From Petrolisthes cinctipes (Eukaryota > Arthropoda > Malacostraca > Decapoda > Porcellanidae), in assembly GCA_033782935.1 (NCBI GenBank), contig JAWQEG010003739.1, positions 1-64,000 on the forward strand: a stretch of 64,000 nucleotides of DNA, read 5' to 3'. The position numbers and the translations under genes are program-made. Shown one piece after another: positions 1 through 12,437 of the stretch. Each line of letters starts with the position of its first letter. Position 1 is the first letter of the stretch. Under the pieces are notes generated by a model that was given only the letters and a program-made list of their open reading frames with translations, did not search any database and had not been told where the DNA came from.

Positions 1-612
1 GTGGATGGAGTGTGGTAGTGGTGGATGGAGTGTGGTGGTGGTGGATGATGTGGGTGGTGGTGGATGATGTGTAGTGGTGGAAGTGGTGGTGGTGATGTGT
101 GTGGTGGTGGTGGTGGATGGTGGTGGTGGTGGTGGAGTGTGTGTGGTAGTAGTGGATGGAGTGTGGTAGTGGTGGATGGAGTGTGTGTGGTAGTGGTGGT
201 GGATGGAGTGAGTGGCAGTGGTAGTGGTGGTGGTAGTGGATGATGTGTCGTGTTAGTGGATGAAGTGTGGTAGTGGTGGATGGAGTGTGGTAGTGGTTGA
301 TGGAGTGTGTGTGGTAGTGGTGGATGGAGTGTGGTAGTGGTGGATGGAGTGTGGTAGTGGTGGATGAAGTGTGTGTGGTAGTGGTGGTGGTGGTGGATGG
401 AGTGTGGTAGTGGTGGATGAAGTGTGGTGGTGGTGGATGGAGTGTGGTAGTGGTGGATGGAGTGTGGTAGTGGTGGATGAAGTGTGTGTGGTAGTGGTGG
501 ATGGAGTGTGGTGGTAGTGGTGGTGGATGGAGTGTGGTAGTGGTGGATGGAATGTGGTAGTGGTGGATGGAGTGTGTGTGGTAGTGGTGGAGGTGGTGGT
601 GGTGGTGGTGGT
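1..612. repeat. GTGG-rich minisatellite, about 20-bp unit
   Basis: The first 612 bases are a degenerate tandem array built on a roughly 20-base unit resembling GTGGATGGAGTGTGGTAGTG. Variants contain extra GTG or GGT triplets and a TGATGTGT/TGAAGTGT alternative. The plus strand is almost free of C. Long His/Thr/Pro and Gly/Val open frames here are only translations of the repeat. The array is cut by the window edge, so its real length is unknown. Confidence 0.9.
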
Positions 613-703
613 AAGGGTTTGGGTGGCAGGCCAGCAGACTCCCTGGCGACGTGGGAGAACAGTATCCATTGTTGTTGGTGGGGAAAATATTGTAATCCGG
701 GGA

Positions 704-1081
<378 letters not shown>

Positions 1082-1179
1082 CTTGGTTCATACTCAGCGT
1101 TAATCAAGTGGCTCATCAGACTCAGGGATTACAGTCTAGGCGAGTGACATAACAGCGTTACAGCGGCAGTGTCACCTTA

Positions 1180-1385
1180 TGTCCGTCTCTCTGTCTTCTG
1201 TTTCTCTGTCTATCTGTTTATTTACTAAATTATCTGTCTATCTATCTGTCTGTCTGTTGGTCAGTCTGGCTGTTTATATATCAATAGACCAAATTATCTA
1301 TCTTTTTATCAGTGTATGTCTATCTGGCTATACATTTATCTATTAATCTACATATTTTTCTGTCTATCAATCCATTTTTCTATTC
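1180..1385. repeat. Degenerate TCTG/TCTA tetranucleotide tract
   Basis: Pyrimidine-biased sequence made of scattered TCTG, TCTA and TTTA tetranucleotides, interrupted by unique bases. It looks like an old, decayed tetranucleotide microsatellite. No coding signal. Confidence 0.6.
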
Positions 1386-1825
1386 GTCAAACTTTCCCTT
1401 ACCGTAAATGAAGTAAAGCAAATTATGTTAGTATCACCTGCCGTCCCCTACACCGTTTCAGTTCCGTTGAAAGCGTAAAATAGTTACAATATATCTTAAC
1501 ACAAACATCTTCCTACATGCAGTACCGGAAAAGTCATCCCTATGTATCACCAACATCATAAATAACGGTTCATAACGCCCCAAAAGTCGAACCCACACTT
1601 GCCAACTGAGAACTGGAGTCATGTTTTATGGTTTCATTCTTATAAACTGAGGCATGATGTGATAAGGTGATAGGGTGTTACCGCGGCTGTTGCACCGTTG
1701 CTTTTCATGAGGCGGTAATGGTTTTAGAATTCGGAGGCTGCTGATGCTCGAGATTGTACAATACCCATTTACGGAAGCGTTTGCTTTTCGTGTTGCTTGC
1801 TGCTTCAGTCTGGCGGTAAGCAACG
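1386..1825. other. Unique AT-rich sequence, nothing recognised
   Basis: No repeat or splice-flanked frame was recognised. A minus-strand open frame crossing 1626-1895 draws its N-terminal part from the inverted repeat of the neighbouring element, so I do not call it a gene. Confidence 0.6.
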
Positions 1826-1996
1826 TACGCTCGCAATAAAAAATTTGTATCCAGGCTTGCTTCGAATATCCTGATCGAGTTTTAAACGAGCTCAAGCAAA
1901 TATGAAACAGGATAAACGTTGTAATTGGTTCACTAGTATGTCAAATGATTCGAAACTTCAACAAGACCTGGATATAATTTTGGATTGCGAGTGGAC
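1826..1996 (-). mobile_element. Element D copy 1: TA-flanked inverted-repeat element (Tc1/mariner-like MITE)
   Basis: About 170 bases with inverted ends: CGCTCGCAAT followed by TTTGTATCCAGG on the left, and CCTGGATATAAT followed by ATTGCGAGTG on the right. The inner arms carry TTCGAAT on both sides. The reverse complement matches 36474-36664 at about 90% by eye, so this is a dispersed repeat present twice in opposite orientations. It has no transposase frame. The ends of copy 2 (TA then CAGTACACTCG) suggest Tc1/mariner relationship, which is an inference. The ends here are slightly decayed. Confidence 0.75.
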
Positions 1997-2848
1997 TTGT
2001 TTAAGAAGGGGCAGTATCGTGATCAAACCGAGGAGGGAGGGACTAACACACGGCCGACATTCTATGATACAATATTTCTCTCTAATTCCACTTTTCTCTT
2101 ATTATTTTCTCCTTAATGATCTGATTATCCGTGTTAGTAATAACAGACACTTGTTAAAGTTAAAAGCCAATCACAGTATTTTCATCCGATGGTTGTGTCT
2201 GACGTGTTTGCAAGTTGTCTTTTAAGAACCAGGAATGTGGTCTTTTGAACTGACCCTATCGAGAACTGTTTACTTATTTTTCCTGACTTCTATATGACTA
2301 TTAAAACGATATTACCATTATAAAGTAATCATCTGCTTACGAATTTAGTTTTCTTTTTATGAATAACTCACGCTCTCCTCTGCCCTAATACTTTCCAAAA
2401 TGGATAAGCAACATTGTTATCTGAACACCCAAATTTTGCAGGAACAAATTATTAGCAGGAGGAGATGATAGAAGAGAGGCTTATGATGAAAGAGAGGAAG
2501 GCCAAACCGAAGACAGAAGGAGAATGAGAAGGGTGAGTGAGCCCCCCAGTTGGAGATCAGCAGTAACTCATGTCTCCTCTTTATGACCTCATGTATATCG
2601 CTCCGTCAGGCTGGTGGTGGTGGGAGGTAAATGTTAAAGTTTTATGGGGTCATAGAAGTGATGGAGGGCGAACGATCAACCCAAGGAATAAACCCCCACC
2701 CACGAACACCTTCTCACTATATAAACTTTCATTTCATTGTTCCCTCCACAGCGTGTGTACCCAAGTGTTATTTCCAGAGGAGCAACGCTTTGACGTCCGG
2801 AGAATGCTTAGAGTAGCCAACGTGTGTTATTATGAAGTCAGGGTACAG
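1997..2848. other. Unique sequence, nothing recognised
   Basis: AT-rich unique DNA with a short purine-rich patch near 2455-2540. The plus-strand frame starting at 2570 depends on element E for its last third and shows no family motif. Confidence 0.55.
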
Positions 2849-3015
2849 TACAGTCGGCGGCAGAAGTCGTGTCGCCTCACCTGCTTCACCAAGACGCACA
2901 GTGTTCATGGACTTGAGAAATACGCATGTTTTCTACACCTAATAATCTCGAGTCTATGAACATTGCGTGCCTCGGTAAAGCAAGTGAGGGGACAGGACTT
3001 TTGCCGCCGACTGTA
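2849..3015. mobile_element. Element E: TA-flanked palindromic MITE with CAGTCGGCGGC ends
   Basis: The left end reads TA-CAGTCGGCGGCAGAAGTC and the right end reads GACTTTTGCCGCCGACTG-TA in complement orientation. The inverted arms extend about 70 bases each, with matching CTCACCTGCTTCACC / CTCACTTGCTTTACC and GTTCATGGACT / GTTCATAGACT blocks, leaving a short central loop. A TA target duplication plus CAGT termini is the known hallmark of Tc1/mariner non-autonomous elements. There is no internal coding capacity, and only one copy is seen in this window. Confidence 0.82.
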
Positions 3016-3883
3016 CATAATCAGGTAACACAAAACATTCTGACGATAAAATATTAATACTCTGCCAGCGTCCCTTCCTGTCTACAGTCTGGGCAAATGT
3101 CCAACAAAACGGAAAAGTGAGATAATAGAATTAGACAGTTTTATTATTCATATCTGCTGCCTCACTATCGTTAAGATTTATCGCGTCAACAGAGGAAATT
3201 GATGAATTCAACCTTCCTATTCCTAATATTGGTTAGACTGACATGATAGAGTTACAGATTACCGTACACCTTTGATCACTGGAGTCCTTATCTTTGAGAA
3301 ACATTTAATGATCAAGAAGTTTATAATATGTAGAATGTTTCACATGTCTACGGTTACCTACATGCAAAATTACTGAGGATTTGTTGTTACCTTATTCATA
3401 TGAAATAACCGTATGCAGTGTAAGAAAGACAGCTTAGTCGCCTTAGTAAATATATGCCACGGTACTGTGACCAAAAATGTTAACTTAGAGTGAGTCTGGA
3501 AAGGTACCGAATGAATTTCCTCACTGGAGAAGGAGAACACTCTCTCACTGCACTGACGATGGTAATGAGAGTTATAGAACTTTGCGTAGAAGTTTGAGGA
3601 TGTCTGTCGGGCGAAAATTTGCTAGAGCCAAAGTTTTCAGTGTCATGGAATTCAACAAGATTGTATTACAAGACCCCCCACTCCTCTTCCCCCCCCCCCC
3701 AATAACCACGCACTCGCAAACACACACAGATTAAAAAAAAAGAGCCAAGGTAACATCATTATAAAACTTAATGAAAAATTGTCTTTAAGGGGTTTATTGT
3801 AATATGTTGACGCATTGGAGGCCTATCAATTACTTCAAACAATGCCACGAAACAGAGAAGTCTTTATTTGTAACTTTGAGTGC

Positions 3884-3884
<1 letters not shown>
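3016..3884. other. Unique AT-rich sequence with a short C-run
   Basis: No coding or repeat structure was recognised apart from a poly-C run near 3690-3700 and a short poly-A near 3734-3741. Confidence 0.55.

Positions 3885-3945
<61 letters not shown>
3885..3945. repeat. (TC)n microsatellite
   Basis: Pure TC array of about 61 bases. Open frames on the minus strand here are Arg-Glu translations of it. Confidence 0.97.
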
Positions 3946-3946
<1 letters not shown>

Positions 3947-4689
3947 ACCACTGGATAACGTATGATTTTTCTGTGACCCTTCGAACATGAGTATCGATGG
4001 TCGAAATTATCCTCATTTCTGCATCCTGAAGATTGATATTAATAAAGTGTCCATTTGTACGTTGCTCGCTCATTCCTTAGAACTTTCTCCACCTTCTTCC
4101 ACCAGATAGCCTAACCTTTCACGCCCTGTACAGTAATGGGCGGAGGACAAAATTGAAGCTTCACACTCAGAGATGGGCGTAAGAAAAGAAAATACATCGC
4201 CTTTTATGATGTACTCGTAAATGATATACACCCACATTCGAAACACCGTAAGGGTAAAGAGTTAAAAATAAAAGCATATGGATATCATGAAAGATTTAGT
4301 AATGAATCCTCCATGTCATAACATTCATTACGACTCGAGCCACAAAGTCGTTTATTCCACATAACACCAGCAGCAGCAGCAGCAGTACCAATCCCTCTGT
4401 CATATAAAATCGTCTGTTTTTGTGTGTCAATCTCTTCGTCTAGTTTCAAAGGAAATATGTATGCAGTTTTAACCATCAACTTTTTTGTATTCACTACATT
4501 AATTCGTTCACTTTCATTGTGTTTTATTGCAGTTGTAATAGATGTAATGTTAATATACGTTTTTCGTATATGATTAAAATATCAGAAGGTATAAGAAAGG
4601 TAATTGAAAAGTCCACCACTGGTCGTGTCCCTGCAGCCATCACAGGGTCTAAAAGTGAGGCGCCTTGTCTGGTCGGATTTATCTGCACT
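3946..4689. other. Unique sequence, nothing recognised
   Basis: Contains a short CAG run (4370-4385) but no supported gene. Frames in both directions around 4519-4815 overlap a decayed palindrome and are not called. Confidence 0.5.
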
Positions 4690-4820
4690 TTATGGGGTAA
4701 TATGACTGCGAAATGGAAGATTCTGATTCCTCCTAACTGTGCCACAAAGCGGTCTACTGCACCTACTGTATACCGAGGCGATCTCTTTCTTGGCACTGTT
4801 TGTAGGGAGCGTTAAAGACT
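4690..4820. mobile_element. Divergent family A-like palindrome
   Basis: The left arm has GATTCTGATTCCTCCTAACT then GTGCCACAAAG. The right arm has TTCTTGGCACTGTTTGTAGG, and its complement aligns to the left arm. This matches the core of the TTAA elements seen elsewhere (TGATTCCTCC ... GCCACGAAACA). The outer ends are too decayed to place exactly, so the limits are approximate. Confidence 0.4.
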
Positions 4821-5164
4821 AAAGCATAATCTGTCGCCAACATCGTGCTTCTCTTAACACCTGATTCTGGCATTATCACCCTTTCCGATGGTCTCTTTTT
4901 AGTACCCATTGGCAGAGTTCCTGACGAGTCCCACCCAAAAATAATGTTCTCTCACCATCCTCCTCGCGTTCCCTCCTTCTTACGATCAAACGCAATAACA
5001 GTGACGGGGACTTGGTGGGGGAATATGGCACACTACCTCCTCGTAACACTTCAAGACGAATTCTATCATTTGGTGTCTTTTTACTGTGTCGCGAATTGCA
5101 CGTCGTGAATTTTCATGAGTGGAGAGTTGGTGGGCGGTCTCCGGGTTACGTCCTGCGAAGTGAA
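4821..5164. other. Unique sequence, nothing recognised
   Basis: No repeat structure or splice-flanked reading frame seen. Confidence 0.5.
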
Positions 5165-5490
5165 TAACGTGCAGTCAAGGAGAAGCGAGAGAGAGAAATA
5201 TGAAAAGGAACGAGTGAAAAGGAAAAGAGGCAAATGGAGTGGAAGGAATAGTTGGGTAGGAGAGGGTAGGTGCAGGAAGGAATGGATGGGTAGGAAAAGG
5301 GAGGTGAAATAAGGGAATGGTAGAAGAGATAAGGGAAATGTAGGAAAGGATGGGGAAGAAAAAGGATAGAGAACTGGAGGAGAAAGAAAGGAATTAAGAT
5401 GAGAGAGAGAGGGGAAGGAGGGCGGAGAAAAAAGGAACTGAAGGAAGGGGAGAGAAAACGAAAGCAAAGAAGTGATATGAAAAGGAAGCT
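5165..5490. repeat. Purine-rich AG low-complexity tract
   Basis: About 325 bases of mostly A and G on the plus strand, with loosely repeated GGAAAGG, GAGAGAG and GGAAGGA motifs. Serine/phenylalanine/leucine-rich minus-strand frames are artefacts of this composition. Confidence 0.75.
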
Positions 5491-6496
5491 CCATAACAAG
5501 AGTGGTCTACTGCCTTTAATTGAATGACATGGTTTCTTTCAGACGAGTTTTTTTCAAGTACCTGGAGAGCCATTACCCTCTCCAAGTCATGCCTTTATAT
5601 GGAACATCGTCTTGTTTTTATTTGTACTTTGCTTAACTCTGAAGTGCCGTTCATTTATATCTTATCTTTCATATGGTACTCGTGTATGATGGAGGCTCAC
5701 AGGGATATCACTATTACTGCATGGATGGAATAGTTTATTTTATGCAGAAAATGAATATACGTAAAAGTAGTTTGGTGCCTCGTATCGGGGAACGCACGCA
5801 TGTACTTCACTGTGTGCTCTACTAAATTTTAAAACTTCTTTATCTTCTTCACTGGTAAAACCTGGTAATTTCTTGGATTTACAAGGGCGCAATATAAGCT
5901 CAGCAAATTTCAAGGCTTCCATACCTTTGTGGATGTATTATCTTCTTCACACCTACTAATCGGCTTAGAAAATCACTGTGGTGTAGTCTAGTCTCCACGA
6001 TATAGCGTTCTCCTTCACTTTATATTTCTCTTTGCAACACAATAATCTTTCTCCGTGAACTATTTCCCACCTCAAGGAATCTTTTTCACCCCAAACTGTT
6101 ATTCTTCCTTCATACACAAAGGCAATCTTCCTTCCACGACAAAATAAGCTTCCTCCACACGCATCCCACCTCATTCACACCCACATGCATGCACGCTTGA
6201 ACACACATACACATACATGCAGGCCAATAATTTAATGAACTTAGATCCATACACAGATCAATACACAGTCACAGGTACTCTATATACAGCAAATTTCTTC
6301 TGTAAGATAATTAGACAATTTTCTCTCTTAGCATTCATTCATGGCAGTGGTAAATATTAGATGAATGGGATATATTTTATACGTCCACCAACACCTATAG
6401 CCCGAGGAAGCGACAGAATTTCAATACTGAATATATTTGCCCTTAACTCAGAGTCCACGTGCACCTTTATAGTCAATCCATATAGCCTGACACTCA

Positions 6497-6498
<2 letters not shown>
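5491..6498. other. Unique sequence, nothing recognised
   Basis: Ordinary AT-rich DNA. Short frames (for example 5524-5733) lack splice context and recognisable motifs. Confidence 0.5.

Positions 6499-6547
<49 letters not shown>
6499..6547. repeat. (TC)n microsatellite
   Basis: Pure TC array of 49 bases, with a second short TC patch at about 6572-6586. Confidence 0.96.
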
Positions 6548-6551
<4 letters not shown>

Positions 6552-6825
6552 GACTGAATACTGTGCGTTTCTATCTCTCTCTCTCCTCGCTGACCATCAC
6601 TCTATCTACCTGTGTTTGTGCAATACTCTGTCTGCCTCTTCCCCTCTTGCTATCCATATCGACCAACCACAGACACAAAGTTACAGAGGAATATACAGTA
6701 TAGTGTGTGGAATAATGATCACACTTACCTTCTCCTCTTTCATGCAGTTGGGTCGACCTGGTAAACCTGAAGTAAAGAAATATATCACTATATATCCTAT
6801 TACAGAGTCCTGACAACACCCTGTA

Positions 6826-6984
6826 TTATATCATATTTTATTTTTCATCATATTATATTTATTTTTTATTATTTTCATTTTTCTATTATTTTATTATTTT
6901 ATTATTTTACTTTTTATTATATTATATTATTTCTTATTATATTATATTATTTCTTATTATATTATATTATATTTTTATTCTCTA
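6826..6984. repeat. TTATT/TATTA AT-rich tandem tract
   Basis: Almost pure A/T low-complexity DNA. The unit TTCTTATTATATTATATTAT occurs in tandem near 6930-6970, preceded by TATTTTATTATTTTATTATT. It is decayed simple sequence and could be easily melted DNA. Confidence 0.85.
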
Positions 6985-7387
<403 letters not shown>

Positions 7388-7548
7388 ACATATGGTTCCC
7401 ACGCCTTGCCTGACGGTTCGCCTGGGGCCTAATTACCACTACCAGGTCGCTGTGTAATTACTGAATATAGTTTAATTCGAGCCAGCCTGCTCCTCCCAGA
7501 GTATTAAACCAGAGGCAGCACGTACCAGCTTCAAGCGTACGTACCTAG

Positions 7549-7923
7549 CTCTCTGTACATTATCATCCCCCATCTCTGTACCCTGTCATTCCCCCGTCTC
7601 TGTACCCTGTCATTCCCCTGTCTCTGTACCCTGTCATTCCCCCGTCTCTGTACCCGGTCATTCCCCCGTCTCTGTACCCTGTCATTCCCCCGTCTCTGTA
7701 CCCTGTCATTCCCCCGTCTCGTGTACCCTGCCATTCCCCCTTCTCTGTACCCTGCCATTTCCACGTCTCTTTACCCTGTCATTCTCCCATCTCTGTACCC
7801 TGCCATTCCCCCGTCTTTGTACCCTGCCATTCCCCGTTCTCTGTACCCTGTCTTTCCCCCGTCTCTGTACCCTGCCATATTCTGTCTCCTTATCCGGCCA
7901 TTTCCTTGTCTCTGTACCCCACC
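7549..7923. repeat. 24-bp minisatellite
   Basis: About 15 copies of a 24-base unit close to TCTCTGTACCCTGTCATTCC plus CCCG. Because 24 is a multiple of three, frames stay open on both strands and give repeated octapeptides (RVQRRGND on the minus strand, SLYPAIPP-like on the plus strand). Copies vary at GTC/GCC and near the CCCG junction. No start context, splice site or non-repetitive flank supports a protein, so I treat it as a satellite. Confidence 0.93.
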
Positions 7924-8309
7924 AGTCCATCACTTTTATACAGGCTGCCCTCAGTTGTTATCGTATCTTCAGCCTCTCTTTATTTATTCATCATCTCTGC
8001 ATGTGAGCTCTTCTGTCGCTACCATCTCCCGTGTGTTTGTATTCTCCCTCATCCCTGTAGCTAATTCCAAGGTCAAGGGAATATACTTGTATTCCCTTGA
8101 CCTAGGCTAATTCTATATCTGTACGCTAAGCTATCCCTTTACACTTGAGATCTTTTTATTTTCGGTGCTTAATTATATTCTCCCACATCTCTGTCTGTAC
8201 CCTTCACTGTCTCTGTTGCCTTACCATACCTCTATATAACCTCAACATATAATATACAGTTGCAGGTTTTATTTTCCAAACAATACTTATAATCATTCCA
8301 AACTTCCCT
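7924..8309. other. Unique, pyrimidine-biased sequence
   Basis: Contains degenerate echoes of TCTCTGTACC downstream of the minisatellite (for example near 8190-8205) and nothing else recognised. Confidence 0.45.
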
Positions 8310-8640
8310 TATCTGGTTTAGGAAGGGTGGTAGAGGATCAGTGGGCAGAGTGGTTGGGTGCAGGTTGGGGCTGGATGAAGTGGATGAGTGGAAGGTGGTT
8401 GAGCATCTATTGTGAAAGGAGAGATGGTGATCTGGGGCCTTCTCAGTGGGTATTGGTAGAGTATCATGGTGAAGGTGGTTGAGTGTCAGTATGTGATGGT
8501 AACGTAGCGTGTGATCGAGTATACGTGGGTGAAATAGATAGGATGAAGGTGGTCGGCTGTGAGTGGGCACTGTGGTTGGGTGGAGGCTGCATGCACATCA
8601 TATCTGTAGGGATGTGGGTATAGGGTGGATGTGGTGGAGT
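8310..8640. repeat. Degenerate GGTGG-rich repeat
   Basis: G- and T-rich plus strand with recurring GAAGGTGGTTGAG (about 8391, 8471 and, varied, 8545) and GGTTGGGTG. The spacing is about 75-80 bases. It looks like a decayed minisatellite. Confidence 0.5.
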
Positions 8641-10878
8641 CCAATCATGTGTATGGCCAACAATACAAGGCATATCTCTGTTTTATTCACCCTTGCCTCC
8701 GATTGTCTCCACAGCTTCAACCTGTCCTCGTTCCTACCACTACTGTCCTCTGGTTCACCGATGTTGGTGGTAAATTCGGTTACCTATTTTGCTATTTTGT
8801 CATCTAGTGTTGCACTGACTTGAAATAATCGCAATACCTACCACATTTTTTGGTACTAAATGTACTGTCTCCCTGTATATTCTATCAAGGCAATAAATTT
8901 AATTGTCCGCCCACAGACCCTCCAATTCCTTACCGTTCTCAAATAGACTGACACCAACAAATCCTTCGTTCATAGACAGACCCACATCTTTAACTCATTC
9001 CACGTCCACTCACATAGTCATACTGTACCTCCATCATCCCTGATATTCACTAGTCACTTTAAGACACACTTTGTGACTTGTGCAGACCTTAATGGTGTGT
9101 CCTGGGCCTATTTTGTGACACGAGTGGTAGGCCTTATTACCGACCCCGGACCTCCTCTCCCTGCCCAGAGAGGGGGAAACGCCGTACCCAGACTCTTAAT
9201 CACGCGGATGAATAGAACATAATTATTTGGAACGAGAGCTAGATTGTGAAAGGAAGGGAGGAAAGTGTGTGTCGGGTGGTAAGGCTATAAGACCTACGGC
9301 TTATTCCAAAAATTATACCAGTATAGGACGTAAAATAGCTATAGTGATATTTTTTGTAAGTCAAAAGTAGCAAAAGGGGAACTTGGTTTGCATTTTTTTA
9401 CAAAATGTAATTTTACAAAAATATTGAGGTACTCCAGTTTACAGATATATTTTGTTACAAAAATAAGAAATACGGATTTCCTTATTGCGAAGTTGTCTCT
9501 GCTTCCCCAAAGAATTTATAGGTTCTCTTGAGGTAAAGATAAACGTTTAACATATACCGAAATAAAGCAGCAAAATGTTAACTACAAACTGAACTTATCA
9601 TACATATCAAACTGTGGTCTAGAAAGGTATAGTGTAAGTCCTTAAAAAACTTACATACTTTATCAGAGATTGTGCACAAGATAATGACTGCATGAAATTT
9701 GTGCTTCTTCTTTGTTTAGAAAATAATTTCGTTTATAACGTTTTAAGGAGTAAATTATTTTGTGTGTTCAGGTACTCGCCTCAAAATAATTATATTTAAT
9801 TTGTCTTCATAAGTGATTACTGCCAGGCATTATATCTTGTCAGATGGAAGGGTATGAAATATTTTATCAACCACAAAAAAAAAGGTTCACCTTATTATAT
9901 AAGCTTTAATTTTCGTAATGTCACCTCATAATAGTGACTACCGTACATTAAACCAACAGCAAACTTTCTACAAGTATAAATGAATTTCCTTAACTGTTGC
10001 TAACAGTGTCACAGTACACTGACCAGACATCCACCCAGCCAATACGGGAACAACAATGTAAGTACTGGCAGGGTCCGTCCTTGCAAGAGTTGTGCAATTA
10101 ACACCACCAAAGTTACAAACTGCTCTTTCCTTGGCTTTCACAACCGAGTTAATAGACTAACCATTTGTAGCAAAAGTCTCTACCAGTCACAACCCTTTCT
10201 GAACAAAAGACAGATAAGTTTCTTTATGATTATTATAAAGTTGAACAAGAAGCTATGGACAGAGAATTACATATATATATATTTTAACAGTATTCAGGAG
10301 CTAAGGAGTATCTTAACCTTACCATAATACCATAGATGCACCTGACTCTATTAATAAAAGAGCAACCCTCGACATTGGAAAACCTTATATAGCGACGACA
10401 CTTTAAGTATATTCCTTGGAACAGAATTTTAGAAACACAGCAAATGTAGTGTTTTAGTTTAAGGGAACTATGTATTAAAAAAACACAATTCAACAAAGAT
10501 AAATGTATGTATATCTAGGACATGAGGAATGAAATTATTTACGAAGTAGTGTAGGATTTGTGATGGCTTTTCTTTACTCATTGTGAGACAGATAGTGGAG
10601 AAAACATTGGGGAAGGTCCCTACGATTTATGGCGTTAATGGATCTGTAAAACAAGAGAAAAGGAAATAAGAGAAAGACTAGAAAATCATATCCTGATGAA
10701 GATAAAGTACTGCATGCTCTAAAAGGACTTTGTGACGGAAGGAAGGAATATGCCGTTATCACAAATGAATGACTTTACTACTGTGCACGAGAAAATGAAG
10801 GGCCATAATTCTTCATAATAATAGGGATATTCCGGAATACACCCATTTCTGTAGCCGGGCGCTAGTTCGCAAGTCGTA

Positions 10879-10879
<1 letters not shown>
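8641..10879. other. Unique AT-rich DNA, no gene seen
   Basis: About 2.2 kb without simple repeats or TTAA elements. A GC-richer patch lies at 9130-9205. The longest frames are short and lack motif or splice support. This is one of the quietest stretches of the window. Confidence 0.55.

Positions 10880-10930
<51 letters not shown>
10880..10930. repeat. (TG)n microsatellite
   Basis: Pure TG array of about 51 bases. Confidence 0.97.
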
Positions 10931-10932
<2 letters not shown>

Positions 10933-12101
10933 GGGCTAGTCAAGACCTTGACCTCAGTAGTTACATGCTAATTCAGAGAACATAAGAAAACAGTTAGGTA
11001 GAATAGGTGATATATATATATATATAAACGATCATCTTTAGGAAATATTATAGATATCATGAACATAGCCTTGGTTCGAGTATTATGTTGCAGGGCTTCA
11101 AAATCCATAAATCGTATGAAGTTTTATGCTGCCAAGTCCATTAACCATCTGAGTACTATGTATATTTGAGGATTATCAGTACACGAGCCTTAATTTGACA
11201 CGAGATTAGTCGTCCGTGCGGGAGGTGTCAGAATCAAACATTATCTATTCATGCATTGAGAAAATCAGGAGTCTAAACATAAAGAATAATTGTGAATCAT
11301 ATGTAACGACGTACAGTTATGAGGTCTTATTACAATAGAAGTATATCGGTAGCTGTTATTAATAGCATCAGTTACTTTAACCAAACTTACTTAATGAGAA
11401 CTGTATTTATCCTGGGCAGGAATTTTTACATTTTGGATGGCGGTGGTAATCAGACTTAATCTCTTGATATATACAAGGATTTTAGAGGCTTTCAACTCTC
11501 TCTCATACTGGCTGGCTAAATCCCTAGTGATTGCCTGCCTTATTGAGCCTCGTTGAAAACAATAAACCTTAATAGGAAATAGAAATAACAGCTAGCACAG
11601 CTAAATTTAAGCACATAGCTTAGTTTTTTATAAGTATATGCCAATTACATATTATCTCAGTCAAACACACTGGCTACCTAATATTTCGGTCGATATGTTG
11701 CGGTAGAACACGATGTCAACTGGTCATAATAAGTTCCTTTGGCAGATGAAATTACACATAGCGTTGATAGTGTTACCTGTAAAGTCCCGGTACATTCATT
11801 CATTTATTCTGGACACACTGTCAACACAAAGAGAGAACTGTAGGAAGACGCCTAAAGGATTATTATATCACTCAAACACTTCTTGGCAGACGAACCCACA
11901 TACATAAATTACGAGGCCATCACATAAATCCCCCAGATAATATTGCCTCAGTCCTCTCGTATATACATCATCATCATGGTGGGAGTGTTCTAAAACCTAT
12001 TCGAGATATATTTAGGGAGGTCGCATGTAAGAGATAACACTGTGGTGGGAATTAGCGGACTGCATGGGTATCATTACACCAGCTATCACACTGGCTAGTC
12101 C
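10931..12101. other. Unique AT-rich DNA, no gene seen
   Basis: Only a short TA run (about 11012-11026) interrupts unique sequence. Confidence 0.55.
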
Positions 12102-12437
12102 TGGAAATGTTGTGTTGTGCTTGTCTCGTGGATATGTTGTGCCTGTCTCGTGGATATGTTGTGCTTGTCATGTGGAAATGTTGTGGTTGTCTCGTGGAAA
12201 TGTTGTGCTTGTCATGTGGATATGTTGTGGTTGTCTCGTGGAAATGTTGTGCTTGTCACGTGGATATGTTGTGCTTGTCTCGTGGAAATGTTGTGCTTGT
12301 CTCGTGGATATGTTGTGCCTGTCTCGTGGAAATGTTGTGATTGTCTCGTGGAAATGTTGTGCTTGTCTCGTGGATATGTTGTGCTTGTCATGTGGAAATG
12401 TTGTGCTTGTCTCGTGGAAATGTTGTGCTTGTCATGT
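12102..12437. repeat. 22-bp minisatellite with alternating variants
   Basis: About 15 copies of a 22-base unit, for example TGTCTCGTGGATATGTTGTG plus CT. Units differ mainly at GGAAATG versus GGATATG, CTCG versus CATG or CACG, and GTGCT/GTGCC/GTGGT. The unit is not a multiple of three yet contains no stop in any plus frame, so all three plus frames stay open with CLVDML/CLSRGN/VVLVSW motifs. This is a repeat property and not evidence of a protein. Confidence 0.94.

Noticed and set aside
2570..2959. 129-codon frame ending in a Cys/Arg-rich segment
   Set aside because: The last third is the left arm of element E and the rest has no motif.
4519..4815. Opposing open frames of 98 and 90 codons
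   Set aside because: They overlap a decayed family A-like palindrome, and neither has a motif.
7531..7764. Apparent octapeptide repeat protein RVQRRGND
   Set aside because: Direct product of a 24-bp minisatellite; both strands stay open equally, and flanks carry no gene signals.
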